DNA from: Pseudomonas lurida
GTDB lineage: Bacteria; Pseudomonadota; Gammaproteobacteria; Pseudomonadales; Pseudomonadaceae
Length of the DNA stretch: 64,000 nt
Direction: 5' to 3'
Assembly: GCF_013522705.1 (NCBI RefSeq)
Contig: NZ_JAAMRE010000005.1
Location: 1 to 64,000 of the forward strand
The number at the start of each line of letters is the position of its first letter. Position 1 is the first letter of the stretch. The translations under genes were made by a program, and so were the position numbers. Below the pieces are notes generated by a model. That model was not told where the DNA came from and searched no databases. It saw only the letters and a program-made list of their open reading frames with translations. This document shows, piece by piece, positions 28,481-38,836 of the stretch.

Positions 28481-29265
28481 TGAGCAACGCGTTGATTCGC
28501 CTGGAGCAGGTCGGCGTCACGTTCGCCGGGCAAAACGTGCTGGATAACATTGCGCTGAGCGTGGAGCCGGGGCAGATCGTCACCCTGATCGGCCCCAATG
28601 GCGCCGGCAAGACCACCCTGGTGCGCGCCGTGCTCGGCCTGCTCAAACCCGACAGAGGCAGTGTGTGGCGCAAGCCCAGACTGCGCGTGGGCTATATGCC
28701 ACAGAAACTGCATGTGGACCCGACCCTGCCATTGTCCGTGTTGCGCTTCCTGCGCCTGGTGCCGGGTGTGGACCGTGCCCGCGCCCAAGCCGCACTCAAG
28801 GAAGTCGGTGCCGAACAGGTGATCGACAGCCCGGTGCAGAGCATCTCCGGTGGCGAAATGCAACGCGTGCTACTGGCCCGCGCCCTGCTGCGCGAGCCGG
28901 AACTGTTAGTGCTCGACGAACCTGTGCAAGGCGTCGATGTCGCCGGCCAGGCGGAGCTCTACAGCCTGATCACTCGCCTGCGCGACCGCCATGGCTGCGG
29001 CGTGCTGATGGTGTCCCACGATCTGCATCTGGTCATGAGCACCACCGACCAAGTGGTATGCCTCAACCGCCATGTGTGCTGCTCCGGCCACCCGGAACAG
29101 GTCAGCGGCGACCCGGCATTTGTCGAGCTGTTCGGCAAAAACGCGCAGAGCCTGGCGATTTACCACCACCATCACGACCATGCGCATGACCTGCATGGCG
29201 CGGTGGTCGATGACCCGAGCACGTCTCATACCCACGTTCATGGAGATAGCTGCAAGCATGGCTGA
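28480..29265 (+). CDS. znuC: Zinc ABC transporter ATPase ZnuC
   Basis: A 261-residue ATPase. Walker A is GPNGAGKT, the signature is [14 protein letters not shown], Walker B is [12 protein letters not shown], and the switch histidine is in VSHDLHLV. The C-terminal tail is histidine-rich ([10 protein letters not shown] and later HTHVHGD), probably for cytoplasmic zinc sensing. It pairs with ZnuB, whose start overlaps its last 8 bases. Confidence 0.94.
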   Translation: MSNALIRLEQVGVTFAGQNVLDNIALSVEPGQIVTLIGPNGAGKTTLVRAVLGLLKPDRGSVWRKPRLRVGYMPQKLHVDPTLPLSVLRFLRLVPGVDRARAQAALKEVGAEQVIDSPVQSISGGEMQRVLLARALLREPELLVLDEPVQGVDVAGQAELYSLITRLRDRHGCGVLMVSHDLHLVMSTTDQVVCLNRHVCCSGHPEQVSGDPAFVELFGKNAQSLAIYHHHHDHAHDLHGAVVDDPSTSHTHVHGDSCKHG

Positions 29266-30046
29266 TTTTCTGCTCTACGCCCTGCTGGCAGGCTTGGCTC
29301 TGGCACTGGTCGCGGGCCCTTTGGGCTCGTTCGTGGTCTGGCGGCGCATGGCCTATTTTGGCGACACCTTGTCACACGCCGCGCTGCTGGGCGTGGCGAT
29401 GGGCTTTCTGTTGGATGTGAGCCCGACCATCGCCGTGACCGCAGGCTGCCTGCTGCTCGCGGTGCTGTTGGTGACGCTGCAACAACGCCAGCCGCTGGCT
29501 TCAGACACCCTGCTGGGGATTCTGGCACCGAGCACCTTATCCCTGGGTCTGGTGGTACTGAGCTTCATGCACGAAGTGCGCATCGACCTGATGGCTTACC
29601 TGTTCGGCGATCTGCTGGCGATCAGCCCCACCGACCTGGCCTGGATCCTCGGCGGCAGTGCGATGGTGCTGGTGTTGCTGGTGACGCTGTGGCGCCCGTT
29701 GCTGGCGGTCACCGTGCATGAAGAACTGGCCAGGGTCGAAGGCCTGCCGGTGCCCGCGCTGCGCATGGCTCTGATGTTGCTGATCGCGGTGGTGATTGCT
29801 GTCGCGATGAAGATTGTCGGCGTATTGTTGATCACATCGCTGCTGATCATTCCCGCCGCCGCCGCCCAGCGTCACGCCCGCTCACCGGAGCAGATGGCGA
29901 TCGGCGCCAGCCTGCTGGGGATGCTTGCAGTGTGTGGGGGCCTGGCGTTGTCGTGGTTCAAGGACACTCCGGCCGGACCGTCGATCGTGGTCACCGCCGC
30001 CGCCCTGTTTCTGCTGAGTTTTGTCCTGCCCCGTCGAGGGGTGTAG
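29258..30046 (+). CDS. znuB: Zinc ABC transporter permease ZnuB
   Basis: A 262-residue inner-membrane permease of the ABC-3 family with about eight hydrophobic segments and the conserved [26 protein letters not shown] coupling region. It forms the zinc channel with ZnuC and receives zinc from ZnuA. ATG 29258 begins within the end of znuC. Confidence 0.94.
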   Translation: MADFLLYALLAGLALALVAGPLGSFVVWRRMAYFGDTLSHAALLGVAMGFLLDVSPTIAVTAGCLLLAVLLVTLQQRQPLASDTLLGILAPSTLSLGLVVLSFMHEVRIDLMAYLFGDLLAISPTDLAWILGGSAMVLVLLVTLWRPLLAVTVHEELARVEGLPVPALRMALMLLIAVVIAVAMKIVGVLLITSLLIIPAAAAQRHARSPEQMAIGASLLGMLAVCGGLALSWFKDTPAGPSIVVTAAALFLLSFVLPRRGV

Positions 30047-30083
30047 ACTTGCTCGCTTTTTGCGCAAATAGAGAGTCGCAGGA

Positions 30084-30803
30084 ATGAAGCCGTTCACCGC
30101 ACGTTATCTGCTCCTTGCCGCATTTTCCCTGCTGCTGGGTGCCTGTCAAAGCACACCGCCCGCGGCCCCCGAGGCAACGGACCCGCGCGCCGCCGCCATC
30201 GCGCAGCTGGAGCAAAACCTGGCCAGCAGTGAGCTGGCCACCGCCGAAGATCAGCTCGCCACGCTGCAGGCCCAGACGCCTGACGATCCGGCGCTGGAAA
30301 CCTATCAGCGCCAGCTGGCCGAAGCCTATCTGCAGCGCAGCCAGATCGTGCTGCAAAAAGGCGACGTCAACGCAGCCGCCACCGCCCTGAGCCGCGCCCG
30401 GGCTCTGATGCCCAAGGCACCGGCGCTGACCGGCGGCGTCAACAGCGCAATCACCCATGCCCGCAAAGTCGAGCTGGATAAAGCCGAGGAGGCCCTTAAA
30501 GCTGCTGAAGCCAAGCCTGCCGCCAAGGTCATCGACCCGGCAGCGCCGAGCACCACAGTGGCGCTGGACCTCACCCACATTCAAGACATGCGCCATCAGC
30601 TCGACGCCATTGCCACCGACGTGGTGAATTACCAGTGCGACGTGAGCATCCAGGTGCCACGCACGGAAGATTACCCGTGGCTGGCCAGCCTGCTGACCAA
30701 ACGGGTAAAGCGCATCGATTCGGGGTATGACCTGAAGATCCACCGGCAGATTCTGAAGAATATCCCGGCGCAGATCGTGTTGATTCCGCGCAAGGCGCAG
30801 TGA
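30084..30803 (+). CDS. PA5502-like lipoprotein with helical repeats
   Basis: A 239-residue lipoprotein (lipobox LLLGAC, Cys21). After an Ala/Pro-rich linker, residues ~45-150 are alanine-rich helices resembling TPR-like repeats (AEAYLQRSQIVLQKGDVNAAATALSRARALMP). The C-terminal ~80 residues form another domain. Family members occupy this place after znuB in Pseudomonas; the function is unknown. It is close enough to znuB (37 bases) to be cotranscribed. Confidence 0.75.
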   Translation: MKPFTARYLLLAAFSLLLGACQSTPPAAPEATDPRAAAIAQLEQNLASSELATAEDQLATLQAQTPDDPALETYQRQLAEAYLQRSQIVLQKGDVNAAATALSRARALMPKAPALTGGVNSAITHARKVELDKAEEALKAAEAKPAAKVIDPAAPSTTVALDLTHIQDMRHQLDAIATDVVNYQCDVSIQVPRTEDYPWLASLLTKRVKRIDSGYDLKIHRQILKNIPAQIVLIPRKAQ

Positions 30804-30811
30804 AGTAAAAG

Positions 30812-30886
30812 CATCGGGGGCAAGCCCCCTCCCACACATTGAACTGTGAATACATTCAAATGTGGGAGGGGGCTTGCCCCCGATAG
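30812..30886. repeat. REP pair (inverted)
   Basis: ATCGGGGGCAAGCCCCCTCC at 30813-30832 and its inverse at 30861-30886, between converging stops. It can fold as one long stem-loop and act as a two-way terminator. Confidence 0.85.
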
Positions 30887-30909
30887 CTATCTAACTAACA
30901 ACTCCTGCC

Positions 30910-33051
30910 TTAAGCCGGAATCGCCTTGGCCTTCGGCTCACGCTCCCACACTCGGTGCTGCGCAATCGCGGCGAAAAACGCCTTGAACGCCTTGGCATCC
31001 GAGCCGACGATCAGTCCCGCATCCGCTTCAAGCTTCAGCTGATCCAGCAGCGGCTTCACGTCCGCACCCACGGCAATCGCCTTCAAGTGCTTGTAGGCTT
31101 CCAGCACGTAATGCAACGCCACACCGTCGCCGCTCAAGGCGTTCACCGAGTCTTTGCCGCCTGGGATAAACACCGCATCGAACGCAATGGATGGCATACC
31201 TTCCATCGACGCATCCACCGCCAGGGTTTTGCCATCGGCCGTCTTCACCGGCGCCGAGGTCGGCCCCAGCAGTTTGGCGTGAGCACCTTCGGCCTCCAGA
31301 GCCTTTTTCAACGCATCAATCGCGGCGCCATCCACACCGTTGGCCGCCAGGATCGCGACTTTGCGTGTTTTGATATCCCCCGACAGCAGGTTCACCTGGC
31401 TCAACGCCGGCGATGTTTTCACCGAGGTCTCGCGTGGCGGCACGGTGCCCTTGGTCGGCGCCGGCAGGCCCAGGTTCTGCGCCACGCGCTTGGCCAGTTC
31501 CAGATCGATGTTGGCGAGGATCTCGTTCACCTGGCGCGCACGAATATGCTCGCGCTCAACCTTGCCCAGCTCAAAGCTGTAGGCGGCGATGATGTGCTCT
31601 TTCTCGTGGTGGCTCATGCTGTTGAAAAACAGCGTGGCCTGGGAGAAGTGATCGCCGAACGATTCACTGCGCTCACGCACCTTATTGGCATCGACGCGCT
31701 CGTAATAGGTTTCGAAACCGCCATCGGTCGGGCCTGGCGGGGTCTCTTTCGGCCAGCCGCCATCGATCGAATTCGGTTCGTACGCCGCGCGGCCCTTGTC
31801 GATCACACTGCGGTGCTGCGCGTCGCGCTGGCCATTATGGAACGGCGCCACGGGTCGGTTGATCGGGATTTCATGGAAGTTCGGACCACCCAGGCGGCTG
31901 ATCTGCGTGTCCGTGTAGGAAAACAGACGGCCTTGCAGCAGCGGGTCGTTGGTAAAATCGATACCCGGCACGATATGCCCAGGGCAGAACGCCACCTGCT
32001 CGACTTCGGCAAAGAAGTTGTCCGGGTTGCGGTTAAGCACCATCTTGCCAAGCGGCGTAATCGGCACCAGCTCTTCGGGGATAATCTTGGTCGGGTCGAG
32101 CAGGTCGAAGTCAAACTTATGCTCGTCCTCTTCGGCGACGATCTGTACGCCCAATTCCCATTCGGGGTAGTCACCGCTCTCGATGGACTCCCACAGGTCG
32201 CGGCGATGGTAGTCGGTATCTTTACCGGCGAGCTTCTGCGCTTCGTCCCACACCAGGGAGCAGGTGCCCACCTTCGGACGCCAGTGGAATTTGACGAAGC
32301 TGGACTTGCCCTCGGTGTTGATCAGGCGAAAGGTGTGCACGCCAAAGCCCTGCATGGCGCGCAGGCTTTTAGGAATCGCACGGTCGGACATTGCCCACAC
32401 CACCATGTGCGCCGACTCCGGCACCAGGGAGACGAAGTCCCAGAAAGTGTCGTGCGCCGAGCCGCCGGTAGGAATTTCGTTGTGAGGCTCGGGTTTTACC
32501 GCATGCACGAAGTCAGGAAACTTGATCGCATCCTGAATGAAAAACACCGGCATGTTATTGCCCACCAGGTCGAAGTTGCCTTCTTCGGTGAAAAACTTCA
32601 CGGCAAAGCCGCGCACGTCGCGCACCGTGTCACCCGAACCACGCGGGCCCTGCACGGTGGAGAATCGCGCAAATACCGGGGTTTTATGCTCGGGGGTGCG
32701 CAGGAACCCGGCCTTGGTCAGTGCCGAGTGATCTTCGTAAGTCTGGAAATAGCCATGGGCACCGGTACCGCGAGCATGCACGATGCGCTCCGGGATACGT
32801 TCATGGTCAAAATGCGTGATTTTTTCCCGCATGATGAAATCTTCGAGCAGCGAGGGGCCCCGGGAGCCAACTTTCAAGCTGTTCTGGTTGTCGGAAATCT
32901 TCACGCCCTGGTTGGTGCGCAAAGCCTGGCCGGTGGCGTCGGAGCGGAAAGCTTCCAAGGCCTGCAGCTTGGCATTGGTATTGCCGCGGTCCAGGGTATC
33001 GGTCCCCGCGAGTTCGCTCTTGGGCGGGGTAGCTGGCTTGTTGTCGCTCAT
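30910..33051 (-). CDS. katE: Catalase HPII
   Basis: A 713-residue large-subunit, clade 2 monofunctional catalase. The distal histidine is in [12 protein letters not shown], the distal asparagine in [12 protein letters not shown], and the proximal heme tyrosine in [18 protein letters not shown]. The C-terminal ~150 residues form the extra flavodoxin/PfpI-like domain ([16 protein letters not shown]) that distinguishes HPII. It breaks down hydrogen peroxide in the cytoplasm, typically under RpoS in stationary phase. It interrupts the Pseudomonas order between the PA5502-like gene and metN, so it is a locus-specific insertion relative to P. aeruginosa. Confidence 0.95.
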   Translation of the reverse strand: MSDNKPATPPKSELAGTDTLDRGNTNAKLQALEAFRSDATGQALRTNQGVKISDNQNSLKVGSRGPSLLEDFIMREKITHFDHERIPERIVHARGTGAHGYFQTYEDHSALTKAGFLRTPEHKTPVFARFSTVQGPRGSGDTVRDVRGFAVKFFTEEGNFDLVGNNMPVFFIQDAIKFPDFVHAVKPEPHNEIPTGGSAHDTFWDFVSLVPESAHMVVWAMSDRAIPKSLRAMQGFGVHTFRLINTEGKSSFVKFHWRPKVGTCSLVWDEAQKLAGKDTDYHRRDLWESIESGDYPEWELGVQIVAEEDEHKFDFDLLDPTKIIPEELVPITPLGKMVLNRNPDNFFAEVEQVAFCPGHIVPGIDFTNDPLLQGRLFSYTDTQISRLGGPNFHEIPINRPVAPFHNGQRDAQHRSVIDKGRAAYEPNSIDGGWPKETPPGPTDGGFETYYERVDANKVRERSESFGDHFSQATLFFNSMSHHEKEHIIAAYSFELGKVEREHIRARQVNEILANIDLELAKRVAQNLGLPAPTKGTVPPRETSVKTSPALSQVNLLSGDIKTRKVAILAANGVDGAAIDALKKALEAEGAHAKLLGPTSAPVKTADGKTLAVDASMEGMPSIAFDAVFIPGGKDSVNALSGDGVALHYVLEAYKHLKAIAVGADVKPLLDQLKLEADAGLIVGSDAKAFKAFFAAIAQHRVWEREPKAKAIPA

Positions 33052-33317
33052 CAGTCAAAACTCCTTATTCAAAGTGGCCAGAGCGTTCCCCCGGCTCGTT
33101 TGAGCAAAACCCCAGGCACGGCACCTGAGAAATCGAGTTGCTTAAATAGGGACTGACAGGGTTTTGCGCCGTTCCTTTTTTATGACCTTTGATCGCGTTA
33201 TTGCCAAATCGCTGGTTGGATGCGAAATAAATGCTAAGAAACGCTAAACGGACAGGCTAAAATGCGCGCCCGGCTAACCGCTGATCCCCTTTTCATGCGC
33301 CCCACAAGGTTCGCTAC

Positions 33318-34325
33318 GTGATCGAGTTTCAAAACGTCCATAAAACCTACCGTGTCGACGGTAGGGATATCCCCGCGCTGCATCCCACCAGCCTGCGTGT
33401 CGAGAACGGCCAGGTGTTCGGCCTGATCGGCCATTCGGGTGCGGGTAAAAGCACACTGCTACGCTTGATCAACCGCCTGGAAGAGCCCAGTGGCGGTCAG
33501 ATCACGGTCGATGGCGAAGAAGTCACCGCCCTGGACGCCAACGGCCTGCGCCGTTTCCGCCAGCAGGTCGGCATGATCTTCCAGCACTTCAACCTGCTGG
33601 CGTCCAAGACTGTCGCCGACAACGTGGCGCTGCCGTTGACCCTGGCCGGCGAATTGTCGCGCAAGGCTATCGACCAACGCGTGGCTGAACTGCTGGCCCG
33701 CGTCGGCTTGTCGGACCACGCCAAAAAGTACCCGGCGCAATTGTCAGGCGGCCAGAAGCAACGCGTCGGCATCGCCCGCGCCCTGGCGACCAAGCCCAAG
33801 ATTTTGCTGTGCGACGAAGCCACCAGCGCACTCGACCCGCAGACCACCGCGTCGGTGCTGCAACTGCTGGCTGAAATCAACCGCGAGTTGAAGCTGACCA
33901 TCGTGCTGATCACCCATGAAATGGACGTGATCCGTCGCGTATGCGACCAGGTCGCCGTGATGGACGCCGGTGTGATCGTGGAGCAGGGTTCGGTGGCGGA
34001 TGTGTTCCTGCATCCTAAGCACCCGACCACCAAGCGTTTTGTGCAGGAAGCCGACCAAATCGACGAAAGCGAACAGCGCGATGACTTCGCTCACGTGCCT
34101 GGCCGTATCGTGCGCCTGACATTCCAGGGCGAAGCGACTTACGCGCCATTGTTGGGTACCGTCGCGCGCGAGACGGGAGTGGACTACAGCATCCTTGCCG
34201 GTCGTATCGATCGCATCAAAGACATTCCCTACGGGCAACTGACTCTGGCCATCACCGGCGGTGATATGGAAGCAGCTTTCGCCCGCTTCACCGCAGCCGA
34301 CGTACATATGGAGGTCCTGCGTTAA
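33318..34325 (+). CDS. metN: Methionine ABC transporter ATPase MetN
   Basis: A 335-residue ATPase. Walker A is GHSGAGKS, the signature is [15 protein letters not shown], and Walker B is [13 protein letters not shown]. The C-terminal ~90 residues are the NIL/ACT-like domain that binds methionine and inhibits transport. Its TAA overlaps the metI ATG by one base. With MetI and MetQ it takes up D- and L-methionine. Confidence 0.95.
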   Translation: MIEFQNVHKTYRVDGRDIPALHPTSLRVENGQVFGLIGHSGAGKSTLLRLINRLEEPSGGQITVDGEEVTALDANGLRRFRQQVGMIFQHFNLLASKTVADNVALPLTLAGELSRKAIDQRVAELLARVGLSDHAKKYPAQLSGGQKQRVGIARALATKPKILLCDEATSALDPQTTASVLQLLAEINRELKLTIVLITHEMDVIRRVCDQVAVMDAGVIVEQGSVADVFLHPKHPTTKRFVQEADQIDESEQRDDFAHVPGRIVRLTFQGEATYAPLLGTVARETGVDYSILAGRIDRIKDIPYGQLTLAITGGDMEAAFARFTAADVHMEVLR

Positions 34326-34999
34326 TGGACGTGTTACTGCATTACTTCGACAAGGTGGATTGGGCCGACATTTGGGTCGCCACCGGTGACACCATGCTGA
34401 TGCTCAGCACTTCGCTACTGTTCACCGTGCTGGTCGGCCTGCCGCTCGGCATCCTGCTCTTCCTGTTCAGCCCACGTCAGTTGCTGGAGCAGAAAGCCAC
34501 CTACGGCGTTCTGGCGTTTATCGTCAACGCTATACGCTCACTGCCGTTTATCATTCTGCTGATTGTGATGATTCCTACAACGATCTTTATCACCGGCACA
34601 TCCCTGGGAGTGGCCGGCGCGATTCCGCCGTTGGTGGTAGGCGCCTCAACGTTCTTCGCGCGGCTGGTGGAAACGGCTCTGCGCGAAGTGGATCGCGGCA
34701 TCATCGAAGCAACACAAGCCATGGGCGCTACCACTCGGCAGATCATCGTCAAGGCACTTTTGCCCGAGGCGAAGCCTGGCATCATTGCCGCAATCACCGT
34801 GACCGCCATTGCACTGGTGGGCTACACCGCCATGGCCGGCGTGGTCGGTGCCGGCGGGTTGGGTGACCTGGCGATCCGCTATGGATACCAGCGTTTCCAG
34901 GACGACGTCATGGTCGTCACCGTCATCATGTTGATTGTGCTGGTGCAGATTCTGCAAACCATCGGCGACAAGCTGGTGACACACTATTCTCGAAAATAA
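34325..34999 (+). CDS. metI: Methionine ABC transporter permease MetI
   Basis: A 224-residue permease with five to six hydrophobic helices and the ABC-coupling loop EATQAMGATTRQIIVKALLPEA. It forms the channel dimer with MetN. It lies in the middle of metNIQ with 51 bases before metQ. Confidence 0.95.
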   Translation: MDVLLHYFDKVDWADIWVATGDTMLMLSTSLLFTVLVGLPLGILLFLFSPRQLLEQKATYGVLAFIVNAIRSLPFIILLIVMIPTTIFITGTSLGVAGAIPPLVVGASTFFARLVETALREVDRGIIEATQAMGATTRQIIVKALLPEAKPGIIAAITVTAIALVGYTAMAGVVGAGGLGDLAIRYGYQRFQDDVMVVTVIMLIVLVQILQTIGDKLVTHYSRK

Positions 35000-35050
35000 C
35001 GGCCATTGCCGGCCAACTGCCGGCAGATGCCCGAACAAGGAGCTTGCTGG

Positions 35051-35824
35051 ATGAAAAAACTACTGGTTGCTTTCGCCGCCGTTGCCGCGTTTTCCGCTCA
35101 CGCGGACGAGACCCTCACCGTCGCGGCTTCGCCGGTGCCCCACGCGGAAATCCTCGAATTCGTGAAGCCGGCCCTGGCTAAAGAAGGCGTGGACCTCAAG
35201 GTCAAGGTGTTCACCGATTACGTGCAACCCAACGTACAAGTGGCCGAGAAGCGACTGGATGCCAACTTCTTCCAGCACCAGCCGTACCTCGATGAGTTCA
35301 ACAAGACCAAGGGCAGTCACTTGGTAAGCGTGGGAGGGGTACACCTGGAGCCTCTGGGCGCTTACTCCAGCAAGTACAAAAAACTGGACGAGCTGCCAAG
35401 CGGCGCCAACGTTGTGATACCGAACGACGCCACCAACGGTGGCCGCGCCCTGCTGCTTCTGGCCAACAACGGCCTGATTACCCTGAAGGACCCAACCAAC
35501 ATCCTGTCGACCACCAAAGACATTACCGCCAACCCGAAAAACCTGAAGTTCCGCGAACTGGAAGCCGCCACCCTGCCGCGCGTGCTGACTCAGGTCGACC
35601 TGGCGCTGATCAACACCAACTACGCCCTCGAAGCCAAGCTGGACCCTTCCAAGGACGCCCTGTTGATTGAAGGCAGCGACTCGCCGTATGTGAACATCCT
35701 GGTCACCCGCGAAGACAACAAGGACGCGGACGCCGTGAAGAAACTGATCGCCGCTTTGCACACCCCTGAGGTGAAGCAATTCATCGAAGAAAAATACAAA
35801 GGCGCGATCAAGCCGGCGTTCTGA
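35051..35824 (+). CDS. metQ: Methionine-binding protein MetQ (no lipobox)
   Basis: A 257-residue NLPA-family binding protein (TVAASPVPHAEILEFVKPALAKEG, NFFQHQPYLDEFN, NDATNGGRALLLL). E. coli MetQ is a lipoprotein, but here the leader (MKKLLVAFAAVAAFSAHADE) has no cysteine, so it should be a soluble periplasmic protein cleaved by signal peptidase I. ATG 35051 follows AAGGAG; a longer start would spoil the signal peptide. Confidence 0.93.
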   Translation: MKKLLVAFAAVAAFSAHADETLTVAASPVPHAEILEFVKPALAKEGVDLKVKVFTDYVQPNVQVAEKRLDANFFQHQPYLDEFNKTKGSHLVSVGGVHLEPLGAYSSKYKKLDELPSGANVVIPNDATNGGRALLLLANNGLITLKDPTNILSTTKDITANPKNLKFRELEAATLPRVLTQVDLALINTNYALEAKLDPSKDALLIEGSDSPYVNILVTREDNKDADAVKKLIAALHTPEVKQFIEEKYKGAIKPAF

Positions 35825-35869
35825 TCCTGAAGAAACAACCTGATCCCCAGTCCACTCGCGATCAACAAT

Positions 35870-35959
35870 ATGGGAGGGGGCTTGCTCCCGATAGCAATGC
35901 TTCAGTCGGCATCTACATCGACTGGCACTCTGCTATCGGGGGCAAGCCCCCTCCCACAT
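35870..35959. repeat. BIME copy 1 (REP pair)
   Basis: TGGGAGGGGGCTTGCTCCCG, then a spacer (AATGCTTCAGTCGGCATCTA...), then the inverse GGGGGCAAGCCCCCTCCCA. The same arrangement, including most of the spacer, recurs at 36121-36210. Confidence 0.85.
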
Positions 35960-36120
35960 TAGGTTTGTGCAAGATTCGAATGTGCTAATCGACGACCAAC
36001 CGTAGTGCCTCTGACATCGGCCACCTGATGGGCTTGCATCTCGATTCAGCATTACGGCGTGAACTCGATTCCGATCAACAGCAGACGCTGGCCCCGATCC
36101 CTCAGGCAACACAAAGCAAA

Positions 36121-36210
36121 TGTGGGAGGGGGCTTGCCCCCGATGGCAGTGCTTCAGTCGGCATCTACATCGGCTGACACTCTGCTATCGGGGCAAGCCC
36201 CCTTCCACAT
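36121..36210. repeat. BIME copy 2 (REP pair)
   Basis: A direct repeat of the 35870-35959 element with a few substitutions. The spacer GTGCTTCAGTCGGCATCTAC is shared, and the flanking REPs are inverted to each other. Confidence 0.85.
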
Positions 36211-36227
36211 GTGTGGTGTGTCGGCTA

Positions 36228-36863
36228 TTACTGACGCTGCAACAACCCTGGCAATTGCGCCACCAGCTTCTGGTTGTTCAACGGCGCGCGGATAAAACCA
36301 CGTTGCGTCCCGTCCGGGCCGATCAGCGCGAGGTTGCCGCTGTGATCGACGGTGTAGTTGGGCTTGCTGGTATCGGCCGGGATGAACGGGATACTCACGG
36401 CGTTCGAGACCTTTTGCACCTCAGCCACATTTGCGCCGGTCAGACCCTGGAATTGCGGATCGAAATAGCCCAGGTATTGCTTGAGCTGGGTCGGGGTATC
36501 GCGGTTGGGGTCGACGCTCACCAGGATCACCTGAAGTTTATCCACAACGTCCTTGGGCAGCTCGCTTTTGATCTGGCGCAGCTGGGCGAGGGTAGTAGGG
36601 CAGATGTCCGGGCAGAAGGTGTAGCCGAAGAACAGCAGACTCCACTTGCCCTTCAATTCATTGATCAGCACCGGCTGGCCGTCCTGATTGGCCATGGTCA
36701 CCGGCGGCAGCGCACGGCTTTGCGGCAGCAGGATAATGCCGGCGTCGATTAACGCGGTCGGGTCGCCCTGGCCTTTGCCGTTGAGCACTTTGTTGACGGT
36801 CAGGCCCATGATCAACGCGACGATGGCCACCAGGATAAAGACGGTTTTTTGAGTTCGAGTCAT
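36228..36863 (-). CDS. SCO1/SenC copper chaperone for cytochrome c oxidase
   Basis: A 211-residue thioredoxin-fold protein anchored by an N-terminal helix (~8-27). The copper site CPDIC (CxxxC) follows FFGYTF, and the later histidine is in [12 protein letters not shown]. It delivers copper or reduces the CuA cysteines of CoxB. ATG 36863 overlaps the cyoE stop (ATGA), making it the last gene of the leftward cox assembly operon. A much longer frame reading through cyoE is spurious. Confidence 0.92.
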   Translation of the reverse strand: MTRTQKTVFILVAIVALIMGLTVNKVLNGKGQGDPTALIDAGIILLPQSRALPPVTMANQDGQPVLINELKGKWSLLFFGYTFCPDICPTTLAQLRQIKSELPKDVVDKLQVILVSVDPNRDTPTQLKQYLGYFDPQFQGLTGANVAEVQKVSNAVSIPFIPADTSKPNYTVDHSGNLALIGPDGTQRGFIRAPLNNQKLVAQLPGLLQRQ

Positions 36864-37759
36864 AGGTTCAACAGTAAGTAGTGGTCTACGAGCAGCGCGA
36901 TAAACAGCAGGAACAGGTACCAGACAGAGTACTTGAAGGTGTTGATCGCCGCGTGCGGCCGACCGCCACGGTACAACACCCAGGCCCATTGCAGAAAGCG
37001 CGCACCCAAGACCAGCGCGCAACCCAGGTAGAGCGGGCCGCTCATATGGATCACATAGGGCATAAGGCTTACCGCCAGCAGGGCGAAGGTGTAGAGCAGG
37101 ATATGCACCTTGGTGTAATGCTCGCCGTGGGTTACCGGCAGCATCGGAATATCGGCCTTGGCATATTCCTCCTTGCGGTGAATGGCCAGGGCCCAGAAGT
37201 GCGGCGGGGTCCAGGCGAAGATAATCAGCACCAGCAGCAGCGGCTCGGCGCTGACATGCCCGGTAACCGCAACCCAGCCCAGCAACGGCGGCGCGGCCCC
37301 GGCCAGGCCGCCGATGACGATATTCTGCGGCGTCGCGCGCTTGAGAAGACCGGTGTAGATCACCGCATAGCCCAATAACGACGCCAAGGTCAGCCACGCC
37401 GCCAGCGCATTGGTAAACGCCAGCAACAGCGTAAGCCCGGCCACCGCCAACACCAACGCAAAGGCCAGCGCGGCCACGGGCTGCACGCGCCCTTGCGCCA
37501 GCGGCCGCTTGTGGGTGCGAGCCATCACGGCGTCGATCCGCCGGTCCACCACGTGGTTGATCGCCGCGGCGCCGCCGGCACACAGAGCGATCCCCAGGTT
37601 GCCGAAAACCAGTACTGTCCACGGCACCCCTGCGCGGGTTGCGAGAAACATACCAACCAGGGACGTGATCAGCATCAGCACCACCACTTTCGGCTTGGTC
37701 AGCTCCAGATAATCGCGCCAGAGCGCCTGGTCGTGCCGCGCGCCGGTCAAGGTCGCCAT
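36860..37759 (-). CDS. cyoE: Protoheme IX farnesyltransferase (heme O synthase)
   Basis: A 299-residue UbiA-family enzyme with about nine membrane helices. The prenyl-diphosphate motif [19 protein letters not shown] and the N-terminal YLELTKPK are present. It converts heme B to heme O, the substrate of CtaA encoded just upstream. It overlaps ctaA by 13 bases and sco by four. Confidence 0.95.
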   Translation of the reverse strand: MATLTGARHDQALWRDYLELTKPKVVVLMLITSLVGMFLATRAGVPWTVLVFGNLGIALCAGGAAAINHVVDRRIDAVMARTHKRPLAQGRVQPVAALAFALVLAVAGLTLLLAFTNALAAWLTLASLLGYAVIYTGLLKRATPQNIVIGGLAGAAPPLLGWVAVTGHVSAEPLLLVLIIFAWTPPHFWALAIHRKEEYAKADIPMLPVTHGEHYTKVHILLYTFALLAVSLMPYVIHMSGPLYLGCALVLGARFLQWAWVLYRGGRPHAAINTFKYSVWYLFLLFIALLVDHYLLLNL

Positions 37760-38826
37760 GGCATCTCTCCTTTAAGGGTGATCAGGCCCGATACCGGTTT
37801 GCGCGGGATAAAACGCCAGCCGTACGGCCGCTGACTGCGCGCCCGCACCAGGCTGGTACGCGCGTGGTAATTGACCAGCACCAGCGTCAGCAACAACCCG
37901 GCGCCGCCGGCGTTATGGGCCACGGCCACCGGCAGCGGCAGATGGAAATACACATTGCTCAAGCCCAGGCCGATCTGCGCGGCCATGGCGATCAGCAACA
38001 GGCCCGCCAGCCGCGTCATGCCCACTGCGCGCAGTTGCCAGGCCAGGCCGAGCAGAGCCAAAGTGACGATAACCGCGCCCACGCGGTGGGTCAGGTGAAT
38101 GGCCGTGCGCGCCTCGCTGTCGAGTTGCCCGCCCAGGTAGTTCGGGCCGATGTGCTGGGTCAGGTGAAAGCCGTTGGCAAAGTCCGCCGCCGGCCACCAT
38201 TGACCATGGCAGGTAGGCAGGTCGATGCAGGCCACCGCCGCGTAGTTGGAGCTCACCCAGCCGCCCAGGGCGATCTGTCCGATCACCAGCACCAGCCCGG
38301 CCGTCGCCCAATACTGCAGGCGCCTGGGCACGACCAGCGCCGGCAGTACACCGGACAATCGCAGGGTCAACAGGAACAGCAGGCTCAAGGTGGCAAAGCC
38401 GCCCAGCAGATGCCCGGTGACGACCTGGGGCCACAGCTTCAACGTCACCGTCCACATGCCGAATGCGGCCTGGGCAACTACCACGACCAACAAAAACAGC
38501 GGCAATTTCACCGGCTGGCCGGGATCGCGCCGATGGCTCCAGCACCGCGCCGCCAGCACGCCGATCACCAACCCCAAGGTGCCGGCGAAGTAGCGGTGGA
38601 TCATCTCGCTCCAGCCTTTGCCAGCCTCCACCGGCGTATCGGGAAAATGCAGCTCGGCATGGGCCAGCTGGGCTTCGCTGTTGGGCACGGCGATAAAGCC
38701 GTAGCAACCGGGCCAGTCAGGGCAGCCCAGGCCGGCGTGGGTCAGGCGCGTATAGGCACCGAGCAGCACGACGATCAGCGCCAGCAGGGTGGCAAACAAC
38801 GCGAGGCGAAATCCAGGCTTGGCCAT
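37747..38826 (-). CDS. ctaA: Heme A synthase (CtaA/COX15)
   Basis: A 359-residue membrane protein with eight predicted helices and the conserved [18 protein letters not shown] near the N terminus. Histidines in [25 protein letters not shown] and HLTHRVGA can bind heme. It oxidises heme O to heme A for the aa3 oxidase. It is coupled to cyoE. Confidence 0.94.
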   Translation of the reverse strand: MAKPGFRLALFATLLALIVVLLGAYTRLTHAGLGCPDWPGCYGFIAVPNSEAQLAHAELHFPDTPVEAGKGWSEMIHRYFAGTLGLVIGVLAARCWSHRRDPGQPVKLPLFLLVVVVAQAAFGMWTVTLKLWPQVVTGHLLGGFATLSLLFLLTLRLSGVLPALVVPRRLQYWATAGLVLVIGQIALGGWVSSNYAAVACIDLPTCHGQWWPAADFANGFHLTQHIGPNYLGGQLDSEARTAIHLTHRVGAVIVTLALLGLAWQLRAVGMTRLAGLLLIAMAAQIGLGLSNVYFHLPLPVAVAHNAGGAGLLLTLVLVNYHARTSLVRARSQRPYGWRFIPRKPVSGLITLKGEMPWRP

Positions 38827-38836
38827 GACGATGCCC

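Larger units (their letters stand above)
35825..36227. other. REP-rich 403-bp gap between metQ and sco
   Basis: No gene is seen. The stretch holds two near-identical ~90-bp REP pairs (listed separately) separated by ~160 bases of unassigned sequence. Both neighbouring genes end here, so it is a terminator and repeat region. Confidence 0.7.

Noticed and set aside
36059..36752. Plus-strand frames running through the REP copy into sco
   Set aside because: They consist of repeat sequence and antisense sco codons.
36864..37622. A 464-residue fusion extending the SCO protein upstream
   Set aside because: The upstream part is out-of-frame cyoE sequence without homology; ATG 36863 gives a normal SCO protein overlapping cyoE by four bases.
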